From positions 62,001 through 126,000 of the forward strand of contig NZ_SAYT01000009.1 in assembly GCF_004296575.1 (NCBI RefSeq): DNA of 64,000 nt, given 5' to 3'. The DNA is from Dyella amyloliquefaciens. Lineage in GTDB: Bacteria > Pseudomonadota > Gammaproteobacteria > Xanthomonadales > Rhodanobacteraceae. The translations under genes were made by a program, and so were the position numbers. The notes beneath the pieces were generated by a model, which made no database searches, was not told the DNA's origin, and saw only the letters and a program-made list of their open reading frames with translations. Positions 47,010-55,558 of this stretch are shown here, piece by piece (position 1 is the stretch's first letter; each line of letters starts with the position of its first letter).

Positions 47010-48163
47010 ACGCGCATCCGTCCTCCGGCACGCCCGCCACTTCCGGTGACGCGGCGCGCATAGAAGCATCCCCGCCACACGAGCCGCGCCTCATGGCGCA
47101 TCGGTTGATGCGCGCGCGCAGCGCACGCCGCCACCTGCGCGGCATCCGCATCACACTGAACCTGTTGCTGGTGCTGGCGCTGGCTTACACCGTCACGATC
47201 ACCAAGGCTTTGCTGATCCCACTGGTGCTGGCGGCCTTCATCGGCCTCGCGCTCAATCCCATCGTAGCGAGCGGCGCCCGCCTCGGACTGCCGCGCTGGC
47301 TGTGCGCAAGCGTGTTGATGATCGGCCTGATCGCCGGCATCGGCTCGGGGTTGAGCATGCTCACGCAGCCCGCACTGGGCTGGTTCCATGAGGCACCGGC
47401 GGCGATCCGCAGCTTCGTGCCCAAGATGAAGGCCTTCATGCAGCCGCTGGAAGCTGCCAGCCGCGCTACGCAGAGCCTGGTGGCGGTGCAGGGGTCGCGT
47501 GCGCCGGCACCCAACCAGGCCTCGCTCGCCATCAATGCGTGGGACGTGGTCGCCACCACGCCCAAGGTGCTCGCGGCCGTGCTGACGGTGGTGCTGCTGG
47601 TGTTCTTCTTCCTCGTCTACGGCGACCACCTGTTGCGCCGCCTGGTGGAGGCAGCACCCAGCTTCAGCTACAAGCGGCATGCGGTATCGGTCGTGCGCAG
47701 CATCCAGACCGAGGTGTCGCGCTACATCCTCACCACGTTCCTGATCAACCTCATGCTGGGTACGATCACCGCAGGCATGCTGTGGCTCTATCACATGCCC
47801 GATCCGCTGCTGTGGGGTGCGGTGGCCATGCTGGCCAACTTCATTCCCTACGTGGGCGCGATCACCACCACCACGGTGCTCGCGCTGGTCGGCCTGATCA
47901 ACTTCAATGATGCGGGTTCCGCCCTGCTGCCGGCACTGACCTTCGCGGGTATCACCGCTTTCGAAGGCAACCTCATCACGCCGATGATCCAGGGGCGCCG
48001 CATGCGCCTGAGCCCGATCGCCATCCTGCTGTGGCTGCTGATCTGGGGCTGGTTGTGGGGCATTCCCGGCGCGTTGCTGGCGGTGCCGATGCTTACCAGC
48101 GCCAAGCTCGTGGCCGAGCGCGTGCGTGGGTGGCGCTGGTTCGCGCTGATGGTGCAGCGCTGA
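47006..48163 (+). CDS. AI-2E (TerC/PerM)-type transporter
   Basis: A 385-residue permease of the AI-2 exporter/PerM family. About eight helices with the family blocks LNLLLVLALAYTVTITKALLIPLVLAAFIGLALNPIV, VLTVVLLVFFFLVYGDHLLRRLVE, WGAVAMLANFIPYVGAITTTTV and the C-terminal EGNLITPMIQGRRMRLSPIAILLWLLIWGWLWGIPGALLAVPML. The substrate of this branch is not known; some members are Na+/H+ antiporters. It overlaps the YqjK-like gene by four bases and the GNAT gene by one base. Confidence 0.9.
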   Translation: MNAHPSSGTPATSGDAARIEASPPHEPRLMAHRLMRARSARRHLRGIRITLNLLLVLALAYTVTITKALLIPLVLAAFIGLALNPIVASGARLGLPRWLCASVLMIGLIAGIGSGLSMLTQPALGWFHEAPAAIRSFVPKMKAFMQPLEAASRATQSLVAVQGSRAPAPNQASLAINAWDVVATTPKVLAAVLTVVLLVFFFLVYGDHLLRRLVEAAPSFSYKRHAVSVVRSIQTEVSRYILTTFLINLMLGTITAGMLWLYHMPDPLLWGAVAMLANFIPYVGAITTTTVLALVGLINFNDAGSALLPALTFAGITAFEGNLITPMIQGRRMRLSPIAILLWLLIWGWLWGIPGALLAVPMLTSAKLVAERVRGWRWFALMVQR

Positions 48164-48621
48164 TGACCGCGTTGGTGGTACGCGACATTACCGCCGACGA
48201 TTTCGAGGTATGGAAACCGCTGTGGGATGGCTACAACGCCTTCTATGGACGCAGCGGGGAGACCGCCTTGCCCGAGGCCATCACGCTTTCCACCTGGGCG
48301 CGCTTCTTCGATCCGGGTGAACCGGTGCATGCGCTGGTGGCGGAACGTGATGGTCAATTGCTAGGCCTCACGCACTACCTGTACCACCGCAGCACCACCA
48401 GCATCGGAAACAGCTGTTACCTGCAGGATCTGTACACGGTGCAAGCCGCACGCGGGATGGGCGTGGGGCGTGCGTTGATCGAGGCCGTGTACGAACGCGC
48501 ACGACTGGCCGGCGCCTCGCGCGTGTACTGGCAGACCCACGAGAGCAACGCAACCGCGATGCAGCTGTACGACAAGGTGGCCGAGAAGTCGGGATTTGTG
48601 GTGTACCGCAAGCCGTTGTAG
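48163..48621 (+). CDS. GNAT-family N-acetyltransferase
   Basis: A 152-residue acyl-CoA-dependent acetyltransferase: LVVRDITADDFEVWKPLWDGYNAFY, the acetyl-CoA loop LQDLYTVQAARGMGVGRALIEAVYERAR (Q/RxxGxG/A) and the C-terminal ESNATAMQLYDKVAEKSGFVVYRKPL. The start overlaps the transporter stop (TGATG). Its last 67 bases are part of the 113-bp repeat found again 2.8 kb downstream. Substrate unknown. Confidence 0.92.
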   Translation: MTALVVRDITADDFEVWKPLWDGYNAFYGRSGETALPEAITLSTWARFFDPGEPVHALVAERDGQLLGLTHYLYHRSTTSIGNSCYLQDLYTVQAARGMGVGRALIEAVYERARLAGASRVYWQTHESNATAMQLYDKVAEKSGFVVYRKPL

Positions 48622-48667
48622 CGTCGAACCGACGTCGTTCCAAGGCAGGTCATTCGATGCGAGTCGC
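48555..48667 (+). repeat. Direct repeat copy 1 flanking the phospholipase island
   Basis: This 113-base segment covers the GNAT 3' end, the spacer after it and the codons ATGCGAGTCGC. It recurs at 51404-51516 in the same orientation with about five mismatches. Here the small frame that starts at its end continues only as MRVAALRSDCR before a stop. It marks the left border of the insert. Confidence 0.9.
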
Positions 48668-49228
48668 AGCGTTGCGATCGGATTGCAGGTAACCCAGGGG
48701 GTAGCTGCAGGGCGTATCGCACCCATGGGCCGCCGACTGTCAGGCATACGCGCGCGTGCACCAGGCAACAACAGGTCGGTTCATTACCCCACAAGGCACG
48801 ACTTCCTTGATGGCAAACCGATCTAGGCGCGCGCTGTCAGGCGTCGCGAGCAGCGGCCCGACCTAGTCCATCTCCAGCCTCATTCAAGCAAGACAAGCAA
48901 CGGGGACAGCCACCGGCCGAGAGGCTCCTCACGCTGGACGGGCTGCTGTGCAAGGAAACAGTCGCTTATTGGTCAAAACGGCGTATGCGAACTCAGATCT
49001 ACCGCCCAATGGGTGGTGGCGTAGCCGAGTCAGTCGTCAGTCTTGTGCAAGTGATCAGTCGTATTGTCTTCGACTCGGCCGAATGAACAGCGCTTTTCGC
49101 ATTCGAACGCCAGCAAGGCAGCCGCTGCACCCAGGACGCCGTCGATGGTTGCGCCATTGTCACCGGCTGGTTAAGTGGACCGCCGATGATGGATGGAGAT
49201 TGCAACAACCATGGAGCTGGGCGACGAG
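48668..49228. other. Noncoding left part of the inserted segment
   Basis: About 560 bases without a convincing gene or recognisable transposase. The region is less regularly GC-rich than its surroundings and contains AT-richer patches (about 48955-48975 and 49040-49075) that may include the phospholipase promoter. No tRNA, integrase or inverted repeats could be identified. It may be eroded mobile DNA. Confidence 0.4.
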
Positions 49229-51352
49229 ATGAAACGGCGTGACTTCATCAAGATGATGGGCGGCCTGACCGCCGCAACTGCGGGATTCGCGGCACTACCG
49301 TCTACTCTCCGCCATGCACTTACCATTGGCGCCAACGTTCGAACCGGCACCATCGAAGATGTCCAGCATGTCGTGATCCTCATGCAGGAAAATCGGTCCT
49401 TCGACCACTACTTTGGTGCGTTGAGGGGCGTGCGTGGCTTCAAAGACCGATTTCCCATTCCAACGAGCCGTGGCAGACCGGTATGGCATCAGTGGAACGG
49501 TGAGAAGGAGGTATTGCCGTTCAGACTGGACGGGAGCGTCATGAACGCGGCATTGGTCGCGTCGATGCCGCATACGTTTCCCGACGCACAAGCCGCTTGG
49601 GAACAAGGCCGCCTGAGCGCATGGCCGAAATTCAAGACGGACGCTTCAATGGGTTACTACACACGGATGGAGGCTCCATTCCAGTACGCCCTGGCGGATG
49701 CATTCACGCTCTGCGACGCCTATCACTGTTCGCTGCAGGCGGCGACAGGACCAAATCGCATCATGTTCTGGTCAGGTACCAATAGCGACCCTGACTTGCG
49801 TCGTAATGGACTCAACAGCGATGACCGTTCGGCCGAGGTGATAAACCTACGCACCAGCGTTTCCGGGAGCATGCCCATGCCTGGTTACGCGTACAACGGA
49901 CCTCCTTTGCCTTGGCGGAGTATTCCAGAGCTTCTCGAAGAGGCGGGTGTGAGCTGGAAGGTCTATCAGGATCCAAACGACAATTGGAGCGGCCTGATGC
50001 ACGGCGGACTGGCATTTCGTGCTTTTCGCGACGCGAAACCAGGTTCTCCCTACTACGACAGGGGCATGACGAATTACTCCGTCGACGACCTGAAGAAGGA
50101 TGTATCCGCGGACACACTACCCTCTGTGTCGTGGATTCTGCCGTCGCCGCTCAAGTCTGAACATCCGGGCGCACCGTCAAGCGCAGCGCAGGGCGGCAAC
50201 TTCGTCGAACAGGTGCTGCAGGCACTCACCTCGAATCCTGAGGTTTGGAGTAAGACTGCGCTCTTTCTAGCATTCGACGAGAACGATGGTTTCTTTGACC
50301 ATGTGCCGCCTCCGGCTGTTCCGTCATACGACGCCAATGGTGTGCTGGCTGGCAAATCGACGATCGACGTCAATGGCATGTACTTCTCCGGAGGCGAAGG
50401 CAGATATCTGTTGCCGGAGGACAAGGACTATCGCGAACTTCGACCCTGGGGCATGGGTCCGCGGGTCCCCCTGTACGTGATTTCACCTTGGAGCCGTGGT
50501 GGCTGGGTCAACTCCCAGGTGTTTGATCACACCTCGGTTGGCATGTTCCTGGAGAAGCGTTTCGGTATCCGGATTGATGCGATCAGCCCCTGGCACCGGG
50601 CGGTCAGCGGCGACTTGACCTCTGCGTTCGACTTCCTCACGCCAAACGACTCTGAACGCATCGCGCTACCTAACATGAAGGACTATGCGGACATCGAAAG
50701 TCGCTCGAAAAAGTTACCCATGGCCGTTGCGCCAAAGACGCCCCAACCGCTTTACCAGGAGCCGGGTACCCGCAAATCACACGCATTGCCCTATGCCTTG
50801 CACGTAAGCGCGCGGACCGCCGAAGACCGCCTAGTGCTGAAGTTTGGCAATACCGGCTCACAGGGCGCAGTGTTTCATGTCTACGATCGACGTCATCTCG
50901 ATCGCCTGCCCAGGCGCTACACGGTTACCGCCGGTGCGTCTCTCGAAGACGATTACTGGCAGCCAACCGCTGAAGACGAAGGACGATTCGAACTGGATAT
51001 TCATGGACCGAACGGCTTCTTCCGCTCATTCCATGGCAACCTGAGAGCCGCAAAGCGCCGTGACCTGGACATGGAGGTGGCTTATGACGAGGTCAATGAG
51101 CGACTCCTCTTATGCGTACGCAACGGCAGCGCAGAAAAGCTTGTGGTCAAGGTGGTTCCCAATGCTTACATGGACGGTGGAGAGTGGCAGCTCTTGGTCG
51201 AGTCCAGAGACGAACAGCGGCTGCAATGGGCCGTAGGTCAACATGGGAACTGGTATGACTTCACCGCGCGGGTTGAAGGATTTGAATACCGATTCGCCGG
51301 TCGGATGGAGACGGGCCAGGCGTCGATCAGTGACCCTGCAGCGGCAGGGTAA
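49229..51352 (+). CDS. Phosphocholine-type phospholipase C, Tat-exported
   Basis: A 707-residue PlcC/PlcN-type enzyme of the acid-phosphatase-like superfamily that cleaves phosphatidylcholine-like lipids outside the cell. The twin-arginine signal MKRRDFIKMMGGLTAATAGFA starts at 49229. The catalytic core has VVILMQENRSFDHYFGALRGV, AFTLCDAYHCSLQAATGPNRIMFWSG, LFLAFDENDGFFDHVPPP and VPLYVISPWSRGGWVNSQVFDHTS, and two DUF756-like beta domains form the C-terminus (~residues 500-705). Codons such as CTA, TCT, ACT and CTT are much commoner than in neighbours. With the flanking 113-bp repeats this indicates horizontal acquisition. It appears complete. Confidence 0.92.
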   Translation: MKRRDFIKMMGGLTAATAGFAALPSTLRHALTIGANVRTGTIEDVQHVVILMQENRSFDHYFGALRGVRGFKDRFPIPTSRGRPVWHQWNGEKEVLPFRLDGSVMNAALVASMPHTFPDAQAAWEQGRLSAWPKFKTDASMGYYTRMEAPFQYALADAFTLCDAYHCSLQAATGPNRIMFWSGTNSDPDLRRNGLNSDDRSAEVINLRTSVSGSMPMPGYAYNGPPLPWRSIPELLEEAGVSWKVYQDPNDNWSGLMHGGLAFRAFRDAKPGSPYYDRGMTNYSVDDLKKDVSADTLPSVSWILPSPLKSEHPGAPSSAAQGGNFVEQVLQALTSNPEVWSKTALFLAFDENDGFFDHVPPPAVPSYDANGVLAGKSTIDVNGMYFSGGEGRYLLPEDKDYRELRPWGMGPRVPLYVISPWSRGGWVNSQVFDHTSVGMFLEKRFGIRIDAISPWHRAVSGDLTSAFDFLTPNDSERIALPNMKDYADIESRSKKLPMAVAPKTPQPLYQEPGTRKSHALPYALHVSARTAEDRLVLKFGNTGSQGAVFHVYDRRHLDRLPRRYTVTAGASLEDDYWQPTAEDEGRFELDIHGPNGFFRSFHGNLRAAKRRDLDMEVAYDEVNERLLLCVRNGSAEKLVVKVVPNAYMDGGEWQLLVESRDEQRLQWAVGQHGNWYDFTARVEGFEYRFAGRMETGQASISDPAAAG

Positions 51353-51390
51353 GGAGGCTGCGTGTCTCGCGATTGGGGGCGAGCCGTACC

Positions 51391-51470
51391 TCAACAGCAC
51401 CGTCGCGATGCAGCTTTACGACAAGATGGCCGAGAAGTCGGGATTTGTGGTGTACCGCAAGGCGTTGTAG
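51391..51470 (+). pseudogene. GNAT C-terminal remnant
   Basis: The frame ending at 51470 reads NSTVAMQLYDKMAEKSGFVVYRKAL, almost the same as the last 25 residues of the GNAT protein at 48163-48621. Nothing of the remaining enzyme precedes it, because the phospholipase stop lies only 40 bases upstream. It is a duplicated gene end, not a functional gene. Confidence 0.85.
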
Positions 51471-51516
51471 CGTCGGGCCGACGTCGTTCCAAGGCAGGTC
51501 ATTCGATGCGAGTCGC
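51404..51516 (+). repeat. Direct repeat copy 2 flanking the phospholipase island
   Basis: Right-hand copy of the 113-base repeat (see 48555-48667). It contains the ribosome-binding region AAGGCAGG and the ATG of the downstream alpha/beta hydrolase, so that gene uses repeat sequence for its start. Differences from copy 1 are scattered single bases. Confidence 0.9.
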
Positions 51517-52456
51517 GCCACTCATGTTGGTACGAACGAAAGCCTGGGTCGCGAGCTTCGCGATGCTCCTGATGCTTCTTGTGGGTTTGATGCCTATGAC
51601 CGTGGCATCGGCAGGCGATGCATCGCGACTCTGCGCTCCCTCATCCGACCCTGGCAGGGCGGAAACCCGGCGAACAACCTTGGCCGGCGTTCCCGCGATC
51701 GTTCGCATACCCGCACATGTGAGCAGGCCGCCCATTCTTCTCTGGCATGGCTTCGGACCACCGGCGAGCGAGGCGGCCATGATGGAGGCGTTGCCGCTCG
51801 ATGATGTGCCCGCGGTGAAGGTGTATCTCGGTCTACCCTTGTTCGGAGAGCGGGCTCCCGCCGGCGGCATGAAGGAACTCGCACGCCGCCAGGCGGAGGA
51901 CGTAGGACTAGAGGTCTTCAAACCGGTCGTCGTCGGTGCGGGCGATGAATTGTCCGGCGTTGCACGGGCCCTGCAGCAGCAGGGTTGCCTGCGGCGAGGT
52001 GAAGCCGTCGGGCTGGTGGGTTTCTCGGCCGGCGGTGCGGCTACGCTTTACGCCCTGGCACAACGCAAGTGGCCCGTCGACTCGGCCGTGCTTATCAATG
52101 CATCCACCGGACTGACCGCATCGGTGCAGGCCTTTGAGCAGGCAACCGGCAAGAAGTACGCGTGGTCGCCTGCGTCGCGTGAGCTGGCACAGGAAACCGA
52201 TGCCGCAAACCACGTGATGGAGATCGCCAGAGGCACGCCACCACCGGCGCTGCTCTTCCTGCGGGGCGCCGATGATTCCGTCATCGATGCACACGCGGCG
52301 GACGATCTCGAAGAGCGCCTGAAACCCCTGTATCGGGATCACGCGAAACGACTGCAGTTCACGCAGCTCCAGGGCATGTCGCATCAATGGGCCGCTGACC
52401 CGCAGTCGCTCGCCGACGTGCGCAAGGCGGTGGCAGAGTGGTTCACCGCTCGCTAG
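51506..52456 (+). CDS. Exported alpha/beta hydrolase
   Basis: A 316-residue hydrolase with a signal/anchor (SFAMLLMLLVGLMPMTVASA). The oxyanion region LLWHGFGPPASEAAMM, the nucleophile elbow GFSAGG with Ser174, the acid loop LRGADDSVID and a final LQGMSHQWAAD histidine complete the catalytic machinery. The start ATG at 51506 lies inside direct repeat copy 2. Before the insertion this gene presumably followed the GNAT gene directly. Substrate unknown. Confidence 0.85.
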   Translation: MRVAPLMLVRTKAWVASFAMLLMLLVGLMPMTVASAGDASRLCAPSSDPGRAETRRTTLAGVPAIVRIPAHVSRPPILLWHGFGPPASEAAMMEALPLDDVPAVKVYLGLPLFGERAPAGGMKELARRQAEDVGLEVFKPVVVGAGDELSGVARALQQQGCLRRGEAVGLVGFSAGGAATLYALAQRKWPVDSAVLINASTGLTASVQAFEQATGKKYAWSPASRELAQETDAANHVMEIARGTPPPALLFLRGADDSVIDAHAADDLEERLKPLYRDHAKRLQFTQLQGMSHQWAADPQSLADVRKAVAEWFTAR

Positions 52457-52505
52457 CGAGCGATGAACGAGCATCAGGCCAACGCCTGGGGCTGGAACGT
52501 CGCGA

Positions 52506-53483
52506 TCAGTGATCGATACCGTGTGCCTTCAAGATGTCGCTGATATCGAACAGCCAGAGGTTACGTGAGCCGTTGAGCGGTGATTCCAGCCGGCGCTGGA
52601 GCGAAGCCGCGTCGTCGTGCATCTTGGGAAACTGCATCTCGACCTGCCGATTGCTGGAGACATACAGCTCGCCGAAATGGCGCCCCACCGATGGCGCGTT
52701 CTCCAGCGAGGGACTGTTGACCTCGCCGGGCAGATGGATGGGCTTGCCCCAGTGGCCATCCTTTTCGCGGAAAGCGATGTAGATGTCCGCGCTACCCAAC
52801 GAGTCGCCTTCGTTGCCGGCGTAAACCAGGAAGCGCTGTTGCGGATCCACGCCCGGATCCATGCGGTTGTGCTCGATGTCGCCCAGGTCCACGCGCTCCG
52901 GCGGGGCGTAGCCGCTCGGCGTGCGGTGTGCCACATAGATCTGGTACGCCTTGCCCGAATCGCCGCGATGGGCGGAGAAGTAGACGTCGCCGTTGGCTGC
53001 CACCGACGGGTTGTAGATCATGGCGCCGTCGTTGTGTGCGCCCTCGACGTGCACGGGCTGGCCCCAATGGCCATCCGGCTGCTGTTCGACGTACCAGAGA
53101 TGCGTGCCGGCGAAGTGTTGACCGTTCATTTCCGCTGTCACCGGCGCATCGCCCGGATGCGGCGGCCGGTTGGAGACGAAGTACAGGCGCTTGCCATCGG
53201 GAGACAGCGCAGGTTCCGAGTCATGCCACCGGCCGGAGAACGACACTACCTCGGGTGCCGACCAATGTCCGTCGCGGCGATGGGACACAAGGATGGTGTC
53301 GTCCTTCTCAGCGAAATCCGAGCGCATGAAGTACAGCGTGTTGCCGTCCGGGCTCAACGCGGCAGATGTTTCCTGCAGACCCGTGGAAATGACGCTCGGG
53401 CCGACAAGCTCTCCGGCGCTGGCACTGGGGACGTGCGTGGCCATGAAGACCGATAGGGCGAGGGCGAATGGCTTGAACTGCAT
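52506..53483 (-). CDS. Secreted PD40 beta-propeller protein, copy A
   Basis: A 325-residue exported protein (signal FALALSVFMATHVPSASA) with TolB/PD40-type blades: AALSPDGNTLYFMRSD, PALSPDGKRLYFVSN, NPSVAANGDVYFSAH, RMDPGVDPQQRFLVYAG and ENAPSVGRHFGELYVSSN. It carries no catalytic domain; such propellers bind ligands or partners in the periplasm. AGGAG precedes the ATG at 53483. It resembles the protein at 55559-56509, and the two bracket a LytS/LytTR pair on the same strand. Confidence 0.85.
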   Translation of the reverse strand: MQFKPFALALSVFMATHVPSASAGELVGPSVISTGLQETSAALSPDGNTLYFMRSDFAEKDDTILVSHRRDGHWSAPEVVSFSGRWHDSEPALSPDGKRLYFVSNRPPHPGDAPVTAEMNGQHFAGTHLWYVEQQPDGHWGQPVHVEGAHNDGAMIYNPSVAANGDVYFSAHRGDSGKAYQIYVAHRTPSGYAPPERVDLGDIEHNRMDPGVDPQQRFLVYAGNEGDSLGSADIYIAFREKDGHWGKPIHLPGEVNSPSLENAPSVGRHFGELYVSSNRQVEMQFPKMHDDAASLQRRLESPLNGSRNLWLFDISDILKAHGIDH

Positions 53484-53620
53484 GTGGCGCTCCTTTTCCT
53501 GCAGAGGGATGAAATCTGCGGAAAGCATCGAGCAGGCGGGCAGGTGGTGCAGCCACTATGTGACTGGCGGTCGGGCGTGGGTGACGAGCGGTCGGGTGCA
53601 GCGTGCGAACGGCCCGACGG

Positions 53621-54376
53621 TCAGGCCATGCCGAGCACGCCGCGCGCCTGCGCGCGGAAGCGCCGGCTGAGGTTGAGCCGCGTACCATCCTGCAGCACCA
53701 CTTCGGCGTTGCCCTGGAACAGCGGGTGCACCTCGCGGATGCGTTCCACGTTGACCACGATGCCGCGATGGATGCGCAGGAAGCGCGTCGGGTCGAGCGT
53801 GCCGAGCAGATGGCGCAGCGATTCGCGATGCAGGTAGGAGGCAGCACCGACGCGGATATGCACATAGTTGCCATCCGCGCGGAACCAGTCGATGTCGGCC
53901 ACCGGAATGACACGGATATGCTCGCCCTGCTGCACGCTCAGCCGCTGCAGATAGGGGTTGGCCACCGGGGCCGGTGCGGCGACCCGGGGCACAGCCTGAA
54001 GCCCGCGCCAATGCTGCCTTACCCGAACCATGGCCTGGTCGAAGCGCTCCTGGTCGATGGGCTTGAGCACGTAGTCCAGTGCATTGGCGTCGAACGCGCG
54101 CAAGGCGTGCTGGCCGAACGCGGTGGCGAACACGACCATCGGCAAGGTGTCGGGTTTCAGGCTATGCAGCAGCTTGAAGCCGTCCATGCCCGGCATGCGG
54201 ATATCGAGGAATAGCAGGTCCGGCTCCAGCGCGCGTATCGCCTGCTGGGCTTCGATGGCGTTGCCGCACTCGCCCACGATCTCCACGTCCGCATGCGAGG
54301 CCAGTGCCTGCCTGATCGCAAGTCGCGCCAGCACTTCATCGTCGATCAGCAGCGTGCGGATCGCCGGCGCGTTCAT
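53621..54376 (-). CDS. LytTR-family response regulator
   Basis: A 251-residue regulator: receiver domain (RTLLIDDEVLARLAI, phospho-acceptor Asp58 in LLFLDIRMPGMDG, Lys in YVLKPID) and a LytTR DNA-binding domain (ADIDWFRADGNYVHIRVGAASYLHRESLRHLLGTLDPTRFLRIHRGIVVNVERI). LytTR proteins bind pairs of short direct repeats. The ATG overlaps the kinase stop as ATGA. The likely targets are the propeller genes on either side, or its own promoter, but no operator is evident. Confidence 0.93.
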   Translation of the reverse strand: MNAPAIRTLLIDDEVLARLAIRQALASHADVEIVGECGNAIEAQQAIRALEPDLLFLDIRMPGMDGFKLLHSLKPDTLPMVVFATAFGQHALRAFDANALDYVLKPIDQERFDQAMVRVRQHWRGLQAVPRVAAPAPVANPYLQRLSVQQGEHIRVIPVADIDWFRADGNYVHIRVGAASYLHRESLRHLLGTLDPTRFLRIHRGIVVNVERIREVHPLFQGNAEVVLQDGTRLNLSRRFRAQARGVLGMA

Positions 54377-55464
54377 GCCACGCACTCGCGATAGGGGAAG
54401 CGCATTTCCACGCGTGTCCCACCGTGAGCTCGCGATTGCAGTTCCAGCGTGGCTTCGCTGCCGAACAGCATGTCCAGTCGCGTACGCGTATTGCCAAGGC
54501 CGAGGCCGTCGCGCGGACCGTCGGGTGGCAAGCCGATGCCATCGTCGTCGACACGCAGCAGCAGCGAATCGCCGTCGCGACGGGTGACGATGTGCAGCGT
54601 GCCGCGCTCGGTCTTGTCGAGCAGGCCGTGGCGCAGCGCATTTTCCACCAGCGGCTGCAGGATCATGTTCGGCACCAGCGCGCGCACCGTATCGGTGGCG
54701 ACGTCCAGGTGCGTGGTGAGGCGATCCTGGAAGCGCACCTGCTGGATGCCGAGGTAGCACTGCAGGAACTCCATCTCGCGCGATAGCGGCACCTGCTGCG
54801 CGTGGCGCTCTTCCAGGGTGAGCCGCAGGAAGTCACTGAGTCGCGCGATCATCTGTCGCGCCTGCACGGGATCGGCGAGCGCCAGGGCCGAGATGGCGTT
54901 GAGCGTGTTGAACAGGAAGTGCGGCTGCAGCTGCACGCGCAACGTCTGCAGCTGCGATTGCACCAGTTGCGTCTCCAGCTGCGAGCTGCGCAGGCGCTCG
55001 TCGCGCAGGCGGCGCTGCGAGTCGATCGCGCGCAGCACCACCAGCAGCACGCCGTAGGTCACCCAGGCCAGGTGGAAGTTGTAGGCGAACTGCATGCGCA
55101 TGAATGCGCCGAGGGTGAGCTGCGGCTGGGATGTCGGAGGCCCGCACAGCCACCAGTAGATCGATTGCATCACCAGCACCTGCACCGTCGCCAGCAGTGC
55201 GCTTGCCGGCAGGTGGATGGCGAAGAAGCGGCCCCAACCATGGTTGGCGGTGCGTCGGCCCAGCGATGCCACCACGGGCGTCAGCAGCATCCACAGGTAG
55301 AAGTTGGTGAAGTTCCATGCCAGCGGGCGATACCAGATCACCGGCATGCCCTCGCTGATCGAGGAAAGGATGGCGCTGACGGTGTAAGACGTGGCCAGCA
55401 GCGTCCAGAACGCCAGGACCAGTCCCTGGGTCTTCAAGCGTGGCACGGTCATCAACTTGGACAC
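54373..55464 (-). CDS. LytS/YehU-type sensor histidine kinase
   Basis: A 363-residue kinase with four membrane helices in the first ~145 residues (QGLVLAFWTLLATSYTVSAIL, FYLWMLLTPVVASLG, FAIHLPASALLATVQVLVMQ, HLAWVTYGVLLVVLRAI). A coiled coil and the His_kinase dimer block VQLQPHFLFNTLNAISALAL follow, with His182. ATPase motifs are ILQPLVENALRHGL, DDDGIGLPPDG and GLGLGNTRTRLDMLFG. No separate sensor domain is present, so the stimulus is probably a membrane or periplasmic partner; the neighbouring propellers are candidates. GTG at 55464 follows GGGAGG by six bases and is preferred to the ATG at 55452. Confidence 0.88.
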   Translation of the reverse strand: MSKLMTVPRLKTQGLVLAFWTLLATSYTVSAILSSISEGMPVIWYRPLAWNFTNFYLWMLLTPVVASLGRRTANHGWGRFFAIHLPASALLATVQVLVMQSIYWWLCGPPTSQPQLTLGAFMRMQFAYNFHLAWVTYGVLLVVLRAIDSQRRLRDERLRSSQLETQLVQSQLQTLRVQLQPHFLFNTLNAISALALADPVQARQMIARLSDFLRLTLEERHAQQVPLSREMEFLQCYLGIQQVRFQDRLTTHLDVATDTVRALVPNMILQPLVENALRHGLLDKTERGTLHIVTRRDGDSLLLRVDDDGIGLPPDGPRDGLGLGNTRTRLDMLFGSEATLELQSRAHGGTRVEMRFPYRECVA

Positions 55465-55558
55465 GTGGAGCCTCCCCGGCGCCGGCCGCAGCAGCGAACC
55501 GCTGCAGTGTGGGGTGGCGGCCAGCGCGACGACAGTGCCTGAAGGCGTGCCTGCGGGG

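Noticed and set aside
48948..49232. A 94-residue frame before the phospholipase gene
   Set aside because: No ribosome binding site, no recognisable family, and it runs into the phospholipase start. Kept as noncoding insert DNA.
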